In this document: piece after piece, positions 1 to 6,641 of the stretch
How positions within the stretch are numbered: position 1 is the first letter of the stretch
Layout: each line of letters begins with the position of its first letter
Source: Deltaproteobacteria bacterium
Lineage (GTDB): Bacteria; Desulfobacterota; Desulfuromonadia; Geobacterales; Pseudopelobacteraceae
Assembly (NCBI GenBank): GCA_021781535.1
Contig: JAJXWO010000020.1
Span: 1 to 63,660 of the forward strand
DNA: 63,660 bases
Direction: 5' to 3'
Made by a program: the position numbers and the translations under genes
The notes under the pieces: generated by a model
Databases searched by the model: none
Told to the model about the DNA's origin: nothing
The model's input: only the letters and a program-made list of their open reading frames with translations

Positions 1-135
1 TGGACATGAAATATCCTTCCAGACTCACATGAACTTGAGGAAACCTAAATGTGTTTACATAGCAGAAAATGGGACGGGATAACACAGGAATGAGCATTCA
101 TTAAAAAAGTAAATTTTAAAGTTGACCAAAAATGC
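1..135. repeat. Terminal redundancy, first copy
   Basis: Bases 1..126 are identical to 63526..63651, and the next nine bases match at seven of nine positions. A direct repeat at the two ends of the record is expected when a circular molecule is written as a linear contig. The two mismatches sit in the last nine bases, where read support usually drops. The circle would be 63,525 bp. Confidence 0.85.
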
Positions 136-279
136 CGGTATGGTCTGGCCTACCTTTCAGAGCAGCGCTGCAAATGGAGTGGCTATTCTAGGTTTCGGCA
201 ATATACGGTTGAGCGGTAGGGTGGTGAATTGCTAAATTGCATGTGACGCGTTAAACCTCGGGCACATTCAGCAAATGAT

Positions 280-330
280 TTAAAAAATGACCCCCCATGG
301 TGCGCAGATCTTACGGAATGCGTGGGGGGT
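280..330 (-). terminator. Rho-independent terminator of the transfer operon
   Basis: ACCCCCCA at 290..297 pairs with TGGGGGGT at 323..330, with a further TGCG/CGCA pairing inside. Read on the minus strand the stem is followed by CATTTTTTAAA, a usable U-tract. It lies downstream of the small gene at 437..601, at the end of the long minus-strand operon. Confidence 0.7.
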
Positions 331-436
331 GCTGTTGAAAATATCTTCTACCATAATTGGCACTGAATGCAAGAAAATACGGGTATTCCCATACGCACTG
401 AAAAATCCTGTTTACTACTCCCACAGCCAAAGGGAA

Positions 437-601
437 CTACAACTGCCTCTCCCGCCTTTTCAGATCCAACTCCCAAAAAAAGGCATCGAGCCAAAGGAGC
501 GCCGGCTTGATGTGCCCCCTTTGTGCAGCGGCAACAATTACATCGGGGGCATTCCTCTCAAGAATCCGCATTTGCTTTTCCGACAACGCAACCTGGACCA
601 C
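437..601 (-). CDS. Small basic protein, end of transfer operon
   Basis: A 54-residue product starting at GTG, with GAGGT about nine bases upstream. The first half is amphipathic (SEKQMRILERNAP) and the C-terminus is strongly basic (KRRERQL). There is no signal peptide or membrane segment. It begins 28 bp after the stop of the coupling ATPase at 630..2075 and is the last gene before the terminator, so it is probably co-transcribed with the transfer genes. I do not recognise a family; a small accessory or DNA-binding role would be a guess. Confidence 0.55.
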   Translation of the reverse strand: MVQVALSEKQMRILERNAPDVIVAAAQRGHIKPALLWLDAFFWELDLKRRERQL

Positions 602-629
602 GGCTACTTACCTCGACACAATCACTTTT

Positions 630-2075
630 TTATTTTTTGGCAGATCTAGCAGGTATGGCTGGACCTGCGCCCTGAACCTGCTCCCAAAGCCGAACACCAC
701 CCTCCCGAAATATTGTCGGTTCAAACCTTGGTCGAGGGACATCAACGCCAAGTTCCCAATCGGTCGGCAGCGCGACTACATGGCCACGCTTTGTGACACC
801 TTTTTTTCTTAAAACCATGCTGAAATCGTCCATTTCAGTGAAAACCCGCGGCTGGATCAAATACTGATCGGCCTCTCTCATACCAAAACCGTCGAAGTTG
901 AAAGAAATGGCCGTGTCATCCTTGCCTGTTAGTTCTGCAAAAAACTTGGCGATATCCGGGTCCTCTGTGGCCATTACTATTTTGTTGCGAGTATTGGCAG
1001 TAATAACCGCTCGCATTTCCTTTGAATGCTCCAAATCAATTTGCGCCGGCGACTGGTTAGCAATCACCATGCTAATCCCGGCGCCCCTGCCTTTGTCGAA
1101 CAAATCTGTCATACCTGGGAAAACAAAATTTTCAAACTCGTCTACTACAACCAAGAATGGTTTTCTAGTCTCCATGGTTGCCTGTATTTCTCCAGCCAAG
1201 TAGCGCAGTTCCGAAAGAATAAGCTTCCCCATACTTTTCGCCGTGTGGTCAATCTGTAATGACGGCAAAACCGCCCAGATGATCTGGTTATCCCGATACG
1301 CTTTTTTGAGCGACACATCACTGTCGTATGAGTTGAGCAATGTCCCAAGAGTACCAGTACCCAGCGTCCGAAAGAACATCTTTGCGCCCTGAACATATTT
1401 ATCATGATCAGCCCTTACACGCGGGTCATAATGGTTCACTTTGGACAGCCAATCGGCCAATATAAGATTTGCCTCCGGATCCTTGCTTATGTTTAACAGT
1501 CTACCAAGCGCAGTCGGTGACTCTAGGGCCGCCCATAGATCCTTAAATGAATAAGGGAGACCCGTAGATAGGAATGCACGAACAAGAGTATCGACGATTC
1601 CCTCCTTGACCCCCTCCCAATATGCATCACCAGCCTTATCCTTTGCTGCCGCTTTCAATATCGCCGCAGTAGCAGCGATCGGACTGTCAATTCCCAGCAG
1701 AGGGTTGTAGGAGCAGGTACCGTATTCTCCCAGAACACCTCGTTCCGATTCCACACCGAATGGAGACAGCAGCTTGAAATCCTTCTCCCTGCCGCAAATA
1801 CATGCTGTAGCCCATGCCGACCTGAACATCGCCGGATCGAATTTCATATCCAGGAGCAAAACACCCCAGCCATTACGAATGAACTGGGTTATCATCGTCG
1901 TAAGAAGGACAGTTTTGCCCGTACCGGTTGCGCCCAGGATTGATGTATGAAGACGCAAATCATCGAACGACATATACTCCAGTTGCATTTTGCCGCCGTT
2001 TTTTGTTGCGCCCACGAAAACCGAATCCTTCCGGAACGGCGACTCTTTTAGGCCAAGCGTTTCGATTAGCGACAT
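630..2075 (-). CDS. TraD/VirD4-like coupling ATPase without membrane segments
   Basis: A 481-residue P-loop ATPase of the FtsK/HerA/VirD4 class that pumps DNA or links a relaxase to a secretion channel. Walker A is GATGTGKT at residues 48-55; Walker B is LVVVDEF near residue 310; the following FPGMTDLFDKGRGAGISMV segment and ANQSPAQID are typical of TraD/TraG proteins. Classical coupling proteins have two N-terminal membrane helices, absent here, so membrane attachment must come from a partner. The start overlaps the end of the secreted-protein gene at 2066..2368 by 10 bp. A MobH-like protein in the same operon supports a transfer role; a general HerA-type role is the alternative. Confidence 0.8.
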   Translation of the reverse strand: MSLIETLGLKESPFRKDSVFVGATKNGGKMQLEYMSFDDLRLHTSILGATGTGKTVLLTTMITQFIRNGWGVLLLDMKFDPAMFRSAWATACICGREKDFKLLSPFGVESERGVLGEYGTCSYNPLLGIDSPIAATAAILKAAAKDKAGDAYWEGVKEGIVDTLVRAFLSTGLPYSFKDLWAALESPTALGRLLNISKDPEANLILADWLSKVNHYDPRVRADHDKYVQGAKMFFRTLGTGTLGTLLNSYDSDVSLKKAYRDNQIIWAVLPSLQIDHTAKSMGKLILSELRYLAGEIQATMETRKPFLVVVDEFENFVFPGMTDLFDKGRGAGISMVIANQSPAQIDLEHSKEMRAVITANTRNKIVMATEDPDIAKFFAELTGKDDTAISFNFDGFGMREADQYLIQPRVFTEMDDFSMVLRKKGVTKRGHVVALPTDWELGVDVPRPRFEPTIFREGGVRLWEQVQGAGPAIPARSAKK

Positions 2076-2368
2076 ACACCAAATCCTTTAGCATTGAGCT
2101 CGTAGGTGTATTTTCCATCTTTTTTCTTGAAGAGGCCCAACAATTTACTTCTGTTATCGCCCAGGCCCATACAAACGAGTTTAAAATACCCTTCCTTGGG
2201 AAGGAAGCCAGCTATCTGCTCCTCCAATGGTGATTTTCCGGTATTCACGAATGTGAATGCGCCGGGCTTCGAGGTGTTTGCATTACGATATTTGCACTCA
2301 TACGCGTTCTGCGCTGAGGCCACACTAGCCATCAGCAATGTAGCAATCACTAAAACAATTTTCTTCAT
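2066..2368 (-). CDS. Small exported protein
   Basis: A 100-residue protein with a clear signal peptide (MKKIVLVIATLLMASVASA, cut before QNAYECKYRN). The mature part is about 80 residues with several Lys/Gly turns and an even number of cysteines, compatible with a small periplasmic domain. The start codon overlaps the stop of the short ATPase paralogue at 2365 in an ATGA arrangement, and its own end overlaps the coupling ATPase, so all three are translationally linked. No family recognised. Confidence 0.65.
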   Translation of the reverse strand: MKKIVLVIATLLMASVASAQNAYECKYRNANTSKPGAFTFVNTGKSPLEEQIAGFLPKEGYFKLVCMGLGDNRSKLLGLFKKKDGKYTYELNAKGFGVCR

Positions 2369-2604
2369 GTCGTTCTCCCCGCAATGTTAGCGACCGGGCT
2401 GTCAATTCCGAGTAACTGGTCGTAGAAGGCGGCAGCACATGCAGATCTGTGAATTGCCCGATCAAACTTCGTTTCTTCAAGGCAAAACCCCTTCGGGTCC
2501 AAAACCACCTGCGAACCATTACGGGTGAGCTGGTTTAGTTGTGTTTGTGTTGGCAGGACAGTTTTGCCTGTGCGAGATGCGCCCACAAAATCAGATTTTT
2601 TCAT
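2365..2604 (-). CDS. Miniature paralogue of the TraD-like ATPase
   Basis: A 79-residue product that lines up with the N-terminal third of the ATPase at 630..2075 in separate pieces: FVGA, TGKTVL, RNG, a VVLDPKG strand, and LLGIDSP. Stretches of about 25 residues are missing between the pieces. The DNA also aligns (the Walker A region and the LLGIDSP region are plainly related). It keeps an open frame, an AGGAG site ten bases before ATG and an ATGA overlap with the next gene, so it is expressed-looking rather than freely decaying. It cannot be an ATPase: the Walker B half is gone. Either a deletion relic or a short modulator. Confidence 0.6.
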   Translation of the reverse strand: MKKSDFVGASRTGKTVLPTQTQLNQLTRNGSQVVLDPKGFCLEETKFDRAIHRSACAAAFYDQLLGIDSPVANIAGRTT

Positions 2605-2640
2605 AGATTCTCCTATTCGCGCCGGTCGCTACCCTTTTGT

Positions 2641-2679
2641 AGCCACCCGCCCGGGTTTTTTCCCCAAGGGCGGGTGGCT
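2641..2679. repeat. Perfect 12-bp inverted repeat
   Basis: AGCCACCCGCCC at 2641..2652 is perfectly complementary to 2668..2679 around a 15-base loop. No T-run follows on either strand, so it is a weak candidate for termination. It lies between the small gene at 2683..2817 and the ATPase paralogue, and may act as an mRNA processing or attenuation hairpin. Confidence 0.6.
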
Positions 2680-2682
2680 CGT

Positions 2683-2817
2683 TTACCTGTTTGCCATAAC
2701 CTGAATTTCCGCTTCCGTAATCGGGATCCTATGCTCGTTATCCCGCGCTTCAATTGAACCTGCCACCAGATAGATTACCAACATTGCCACCAGCCACATT
2801 TTCGTTTGAGCGTCCAT
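2683..2817 (-). CDS. 44-residue membrane or exported peptide
   Basis: A 44-codon gene starting at ATG 2817 with a perfect AGGAGG site ahead of it. Residues 7-21 (MWLVAMLVIYLVAGS) form one hydrophobic helix, followed by a charged tail with EARDNEHR. It may be a single-pass membrane peptide or a cleaved leader. It lies between the HD-GYP gene and the ATPase paralogue, in the same direction. No family recognised. Confidence 0.6.
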   Translation of the reverse strand: MDAQTKMWLVAMLVIYLVAGSIEARDNEHRIPITEAEIQVMANR

Positions 2818-2883
2818 AATTTGAGCCCTCCTGCTCCTGATATGCTGTGGAGAAGGAAAACCCCCCGAACGTGAGCTACGAAA

Positions 2884-3609
2884 TCAAGAAAATGTCTGAG
2901 GCTGTTCCCGTGCTGGCTGCCCATCAACCAACAGACACATGTTATTTTCACTGTTTGGGTTGATACAACCATGAATACCAAAACCACTTACCGGGGGAAT
3001 AGCCAAAAAGCCTCTGTAAATCGAGTCGAACGTTTCATGAGTAGCAGAGAAAACGTCTAGTACCTGTGGGTCGAACTGCCCAGGCATCGTCCGGCCATCA
3101 CCATCGAGGATTATCTGCACTGCCTCTTGATGCGTGTAGGCCCGCTTGTATGCCCGGACCGATCGTAAAGCATCATACACGTCAGCCATCATCGTGATCC
3201 TGGCGGCAAGCGGATTTTCCACCCCAACAAGCCCGTTCGGATAACCGCTCCCGTCCCAACACTCGTGGTGGCCCAGTGCAATATCAGCGGCAATCCGCAA
3301 TATACTCATATTGGACTGTCCAAGAATCCCTGCGCCAATCTTTGGATGCCGGCGCAGTTGCACGCGTTCGTCGCTCGTCAGCGGCCCGCGCTTTCTCAGA
3401 ACATAATCCGGTACCCCGATTTTGCCAACGTCGTGGAGCTGCGCGGCGTGGAAAATATCTCTAGCAAAATCTTCCACAGCACCGAGCCTTGAAGCTATAA
3501 AACTTGCATACCTCCCAACTCTGACGACATGCGAGGCGGTTTCCTCGTCCCTGCACCGTGATGCGGCGACAAGACGGTTAACAATTCGTATCGGATCCAT
3601 CACAACCAT
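2884..3609 (-). CDS. HD-GYP domain phosphohydrolase
   Basis: A 241-residue protein that is almost entirely an HD-GYP domain, the family that breaks down cyclic di-GMP or related nucleotides. HDVGKIGVPD starts at residue 59; HHECWDGSGYPNGL near residue 115 carries the second His pair and a GYP motif; ADVYDAL follows. There is no receiver or sensor domain. The start overlaps the end of the gene at 3600..4043; an internal ATG at 3600 in a TGATG arrangement is an alternative start. It could tie transfer gene activity or host lifestyle to nucleotide signalling; target and effect are inference. Confidence 0.85.
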   Translation of the reverse strand: MVVMDPIRIVNRLVAASRCRDEETASHVVRVGRYASFIASRLGAVEDFARDIFHAAQLHDVGKIGVPDYVLRKRGPLTSDERVQLRRHPKIGAGILGQSNMSILRIAADIALGHHECWDGSGYPNGLVGVENPLAARITMMADVYDALRSVRAYKRAYTHQEAVQIILDGDGRTMPGQFDPQVLDVFSATHETFDSIYRGFLAIPPVSGFGIHGCINPNSENNMCLLVDGQPAREQPQTFS

Positions 3610-4043
3610 GCGCGCAACATCCTCCGGGTCATTTCGTACCCAATCATCACCCTTCCTCTTTCCGCACCGTCAAATGAAGATATCTGGTTATTAGAATCAA
3701 CGACTGCGTACGCTACCCTGGGCGAACATCCCTTCAACGATGGAGGGCATACTTGATCCAGAATTGCACCATCAGGGGTTACCGCCCAGACGTGCTTCCC
3801 AAACTGACCAGCACCAACTATTTCGCCGAGAACAACGGTTGAGCCCTGTTTACGAGAGGCAAGATCTGAGTTCCTTATCCGACAGTCGCCAGCAGGAAAT
3901 ACCGGTAGGATATCGCCCCAGGCAAATTCTGATATCGCAAGCACTGGACCACGAGTCACAGGTATCCACGCCAGCATCAGCCAAACGCCGGCTATTACCG
4001 CCAGCGAATTGCTTACAGTTTTGATTGCAGTCCTTACTTTCAC
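3600..4043 (-). CDS. Exported Cys-His-Asp protein, paralogue 1
   Basis: A 147-residue protein with an N-terminal hydrophobic signal or anchor. It shares a framework with its upstream neighbour: GDCR, then His 30 residues after the Cys in GKHVWA, then Asp 12 residues after the His in GAILD, then CP. The order Cys-His-Asp and the GDC...H.W...G.ILD pattern recall transglutaminase-like cysteine hydrolases of the BTLCP type. Identity to the family is not proven, and the domain is shorter than usual. It overlaps the next paralogue by 4 bp (ATGA), indicating tandem duplication within one operon. Confidence 0.6.
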   Translation of the reverse strand: MKVRTAIKTVSNSLAVIAGVWLMLAWIPVTRGPVLAISEFAWGDILPVFPAGDCRIRNSDLASRKQGSTVVLGEIVGAGQFGKHVWAVTPDGAILDQVCPPSLKGCSPRVAYAVVDSNNQISSFDGAERGRVMIGYEMTRRMLRAWL

Positions 4044-4489
4044 AGCGAAGCCCCCCTACTCTTTATTGCAGCCACAAATGCCGTAGTATATGCATGGCTG
4101 TCTCTCCAGCTCTGATCGCCAGGAGCAGTCCATATAACCTTCATATCGCTTGTTCTGACTATTGCTCTGTAACCACGATCACGACACTCCGTCATTTCAG
4201 ATGGGCATGATTTGTCAATGATCCTACCTCTACTGTCCATTGCCCAGAGGTGCCGGTTTTCGCCATGAGCATCGCGTATTGTGCCGTAAACAATATACGA
4301 GCCAGGCGTCCTCAGTGCAGCAATCGTATTAACAACCCTGCAATCACCGCTGCCGACCTCATCCATGCCGCTGACAGCTTCAGACCGAGCAAGTTCGCGA
4401 ATACTGGTATATTCATCAACGCGCCAACCACCACTGATTGCCGCAATTACTGTCATTGTTATTATTGTCGCCAACACCACCAATTTCAC
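4040..4489 (-). CDS. Exported Cys-His-Asp protein, paralogue 2
   Basis: A 149-residue protein with a signal-like N-terminus (MKLVVLATIITMTVIAAISG). It has the same spaced framework as the 3600..4043 product: GDCR, His at +30 in RHLWAM, Asp at +12 in RIID, then CP. The exact conservation of both spacings against low identity elsewhere suggests a shared fold and possibly a shared active site. A cell-wall or peptide hydrolase for transfer would fit, but that is inference. The 298-bp upstream gap holds the likely promoter and two operator-like repeats. Confidence 0.6.
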   Translation of the reverse strand: MKLVVLATIITMTVIAAISGGWRVDEYTSIRELARSEAVSGMDEVGSGDCRVVNTIAALRTPGSYIVYGTIRDAHGENRHLWAMDSRGRIIDKSCPSEMTECRDRGYRAIVRTSDMKVIWTAPGDQSWRDSHAYTTAFVAAIKSRGASL

Positions 4490-4787
4490 TTGAGTATCCT
4501 CCCGATAATGTTATGCGATGTTTCCCGAATTCACCGTGCAACTGATGCTTTTTCTCTGCCAGCGCCAGCAATGTTGCCAAAGTCGACATATAACAACCTA
4601 AAGTGTTTTCCGAGAAACCAGGGGGCCAAACCAATGAAGGACCGGAGAGGGACAATTCCCAGAAAAAAAGATGTCCCAGTTTATTTGATTACTTCTCTTT
4701 TATAGTACGGTGCAAAAAAATACGTCCTTGCAAAGGTTGCTGAGCTAATTTCAAGAATTCCAGCAATGTTGCTAAAGTCGACATTTA
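4490..4787. other. Intergenic region with paired repeats
   Basis: 298 bp without a supported gene, between the tandem exported proteins and the gene at 4788. It holds the two 33-bp repeats. The reading frame at 4416..4655 overlaps the real gene and has an Asn run and no signal, so it is not taken as a gene. Confidence 0.55.
4565..4597. repeat. 33-bp operator-like repeat, copy 1
   Basis: CCAGCAATGTTG followed by CAAAGTCGAC matches the copy at 4760..4792 with three mismatches in 33 bases. It lies about 80 bp upstream of the gene at 4040..4489. Confidence 0.6.
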
Positions 4788-4792
4788 TCAAC
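4760..4792. repeat. 33-bp operator-like repeat, copy 2
   Basis: Second copy of the repeat at 4565..4597. Here the core is a dyad: GTTGCTAAA, a 7-base centre containing GTCGAC, then TTTATCAAC (arms differ at one base). It sits directly after the stop of the gene at 4788..5147. The arrangement suggests a regulator binding site pair. Confidence 0.6.
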
Positions 4793-5147
4793 ATTTAGCA
4801 TTCAAAAAAACAGCATCCAATATATGAGTGACATCAATTTTGTGTCTCCGCTGTATCTCTGCAGCTGTAGAATAAAACAATTCTCGATGATCTTTCGAGT
4901 CTGGATCATTAACAGATGCAACCACATGTTTTAACACAACAAAATATAGAGCACCCGAAACATATTCGCTGCAAACTTTCTCAGCGACGGCATCCTCCCT
5001 TCTCTGTAGCAGCAACCTAGCCTCGTTGCGGACAACCTCGGCGGGTGCACTCATCGACAGTAATGCATCCCGCCACATACTACGCGCAAGGTTCAGCGCG
5101 GCACTAAGCTGCTTCTTCGTAATTTGTGTCACTAACACCTCCACCAT
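4788..5147 (-). CDS. Unknown soluble protein next to relaxase
   Basis: A mainly helical protein of up to 119 residues with no signal peptide, with a basic/acidic helix around LLLQRREDAVAEKVCSEY. With the first ATG it overlaps the MobH-like gene by 44 bp; internal ATGs at MWRDAL or MSAPAEVV would shorten it to roughly 95 residues. Its place directly after the relaxase suggests a transfer accessory protein. Family not recognised. Confidence 0.55.
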   Translation of the reverse strand: MVEVLVTQITKKQLSAALNLARSMWRDALLSMSAPAEVVRNEARLLLQRREDAVAEKVCSEYVSGALYFVVLKHVVASVNDPDSKDHRELFYSTAAEIQRRHKIDVTHILDAVFLNAKC

Positions 5148-6369
5148 TTTTATCAGACAATGCTTTTTGCAACACGCCCCCCAAGCCCTTTACGGCATAG
5201 CGTTCAAAACACTCCAACTCCTCCGGTGCAAAAATAGCCTCTTCCGCAAAAACAGCAAAGTAGAGGCTTTTGCCCTTTTCGGTATATCCGGTCCGACTTA
5301 TGCGCAGGCTTCTGAAATCTTTATCCCCCTCTTCAAGAACCAACATCACACCCGCCTCGCGGAGCAGAGACCATAGATCGTACGGCCGCACTTCGCGCCC
5401 AAAAAGCTCGGTGTAGGTCTGATAAATCCCCTGTCCAGCGTGGTCTACCCAGCGTGGTGAGACAACCAGAAGCCACCCGTTTTCGGTTAGATACCATCCG
5501 TCGCCGTATTTTGCCTCTTTCAGCACGAGCTTAATGGCTCGTATCGCTAATTCAACCTGCTTCTGCCGGGTTTCTGCACGATCCCTGACAATTTTCTCCT
5601 CACGTGCAGAAATTTCAGCCTCAGTGGGAACAACAATCATATCTTCAATCGCATCGTCCCTATCAGCTTTGCGCAGGAGCGTAAGATATGGATTTTTGGT
5701 GATTTCACCATCAGCGGGGTCGTCATGGTGCTGAGTGATCGACTCTAGAACCAGTGCAAGGTCCCGTGCGTTGTATAATTTCCCATTTATATAATTTGGA
5801 CATTTTGTAAGCAGCCGCGAAAATACGATCGTCGATAAATGAGAATGGCGCCCAGTATTGCAATGAGACACCGGCGTGAAACCCTGATCACGAACACTCC
5901 CTGAAATAGGCGAGTAATCATAGCCTCTGCTATCCACTACCCATTCCATTGTCTTCCCCAAGTCGTGTCCGAGTCCCGTCAAAACGCAGTGCAGGTTAAA
6001 CCTCTCCCGCTCGGAGCCAACTAATCCCTCCCGTGCGATTGGGGCATCTCGCAGCATGCGGACGACTACCCCCAGAGAGTGCTCAATCAAGCCAAGGCGG
6101 CCCGGATGATGATTCCCATTACTTGCCGGGAAACCCCAACAAATGGAATAAAACTCGCGGGATATAGGCAGAAAAAATCGGTCGAACAGATGTGGCTCTC
6201 GCAAGAGTTCGCGGATCCGGCACTCAAGCTCAAGCACCTTCGCTGACAAAGGGCGATCAGGTGCAGCGAGAGCAAGTGATGATGCTTTTTTAGCAGGATT
6301 CGCATCTGGCGACACTGAGCTAGACTCGCCAACAGCGCCATGCTTATGGAATAGTCTTCGGAACCCCAT
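5104..6369 (-). CDS. MobH-like relaxase (TraI_2, HD fold)
   Basis: A 421-residue protein matching the TraI_2 domain of MobH relaxases, which nick plasmid DNA for conjugation using an HD-type metal site. Visible marks: FLPISREFYS, then FPASNGNHH, GLIEHSLGVVV, GLGHDLGK, YSPISGS, RHSHLS and ADRDDA in the family order. The C-terminal part (GDGWYLTENGWLLVV onward) resembles the TraI_2 C-terminal winged domain. I chose ATG 6369 because it has AGAGGG upstream and overlaps the previous stop (TAATG). Coupling-type ATPases on both sides support a mobilisation role. MobH proteins are usually longer, so this is a compact version; a non-relaxase HD hydrolase is the alternative. Confidence 0.75.
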   Translation of the reverse strand: MGFRRLFHKHGAVGESSSVSPDANPAKKASSLALAAPDRPLSAKVLELECRIRELLREPHLFDRFFLPISREFYSICWGFPASNGNHHPGRLGLIEHSLGVVVRMLRDAPIAREGLVGSERERFNLHCVLTGLGHDLGKTMEWVVDSRGYDYSPISGSVRDQGFTPVSHCNTGRHSHLSTIVFSRLLTKCPNYINGKLYNARDLALVLESITQHHDDPADGEITKNPYLTLLRKADRDDAIEDMIVVPTEAEISAREEKIVRDRAETRQKQVELAIRAIKLVLKEAKYGDGWYLTENGWLLVVSPRWVDHAGQGIYQTYTELFGREVRPYDLWSLLREAGVMLVLEEGDKDFRSLRISRTGYTEKGKSLYFAVFAEEAIFAPEELECFERYAVKGLGGVLQKALSDKNGGGVSDTNYEEAA

Positions 6370-6641
6370 TAAAATTCCCTCTGCTCTATAACGATTGATT
6401 CGTAGCAATCGCCGACAGTGAGTTTGACGCCAACAACCTGTTCGACGCGTTCCGCCACACGCTTAGGCTTCAGCTGTTTATGGGCTCTCAAACCAAAAAG
6501 AACCGCCCCAAAAACAGAGCAGATAATGCAAGCTGTTAGACTATAATCACAGATACCTGCATATGAGCAGAAAACCTCCGCAACCATTCCCACTAACCAA
6601 CCCAGCAACACATTCTGCACTACTGCACGTTTTATTTTCAT
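6369..6641 (-). CDS. Two-helix membrane protein, possible coupling partner
   Basis: A 90-residue protein with two hydrophobic helices (NVLLGWLVGMVAEVF and LTACIICSVFGAVLFGL) and a basic loop (HKQLKPKRVAERVEQ) before a short soluble tail. It overlaps both neighbours: 4 bp with the ATPase upstream, TAATG with the relaxase downstream. Coupling ATPases normally carry two N-terminal helices; this one may supply them in trans to the helix-free ATPase at 6638..8080. That split-protein idea is inference. Confidence 0.6.
   Translation of the reverse strand: MKIKRAVVQNVLLGWLVGMVAEVFCSYAGICDYSLTACIICSVFGAVLFGLRAHKQLKPKRVAERVEQVVGVKLTVGDCYESIVIEQREF

Larger units (their letters stand above)
1..436. other. 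Gene-free stretch around the circle junction
   Basis: I see no credible gene here on either strand. Joined across the circle to 63327..63525, it forms about 635 bp between the YobI-like gene start and the end of the transfer operon. It holds the terminator at 280..330. The plus-strand reading frame beginning at 287 starts inside that terminator, has no ribosome binding site and shows no recognisable composition. Confidence 0.6.

Noticed and set aside
287..649. Plus-strand frame at the start of the window
   Set aside because: It overlaps the operon terminator and a real minus-strand small gene, with no ribosome site and no recognisable composition.
2641..2679. Terminator
   Set aside because: The stem is perfect, but neither strand has a T-run after it, so it is listed as an inverted repeat only.
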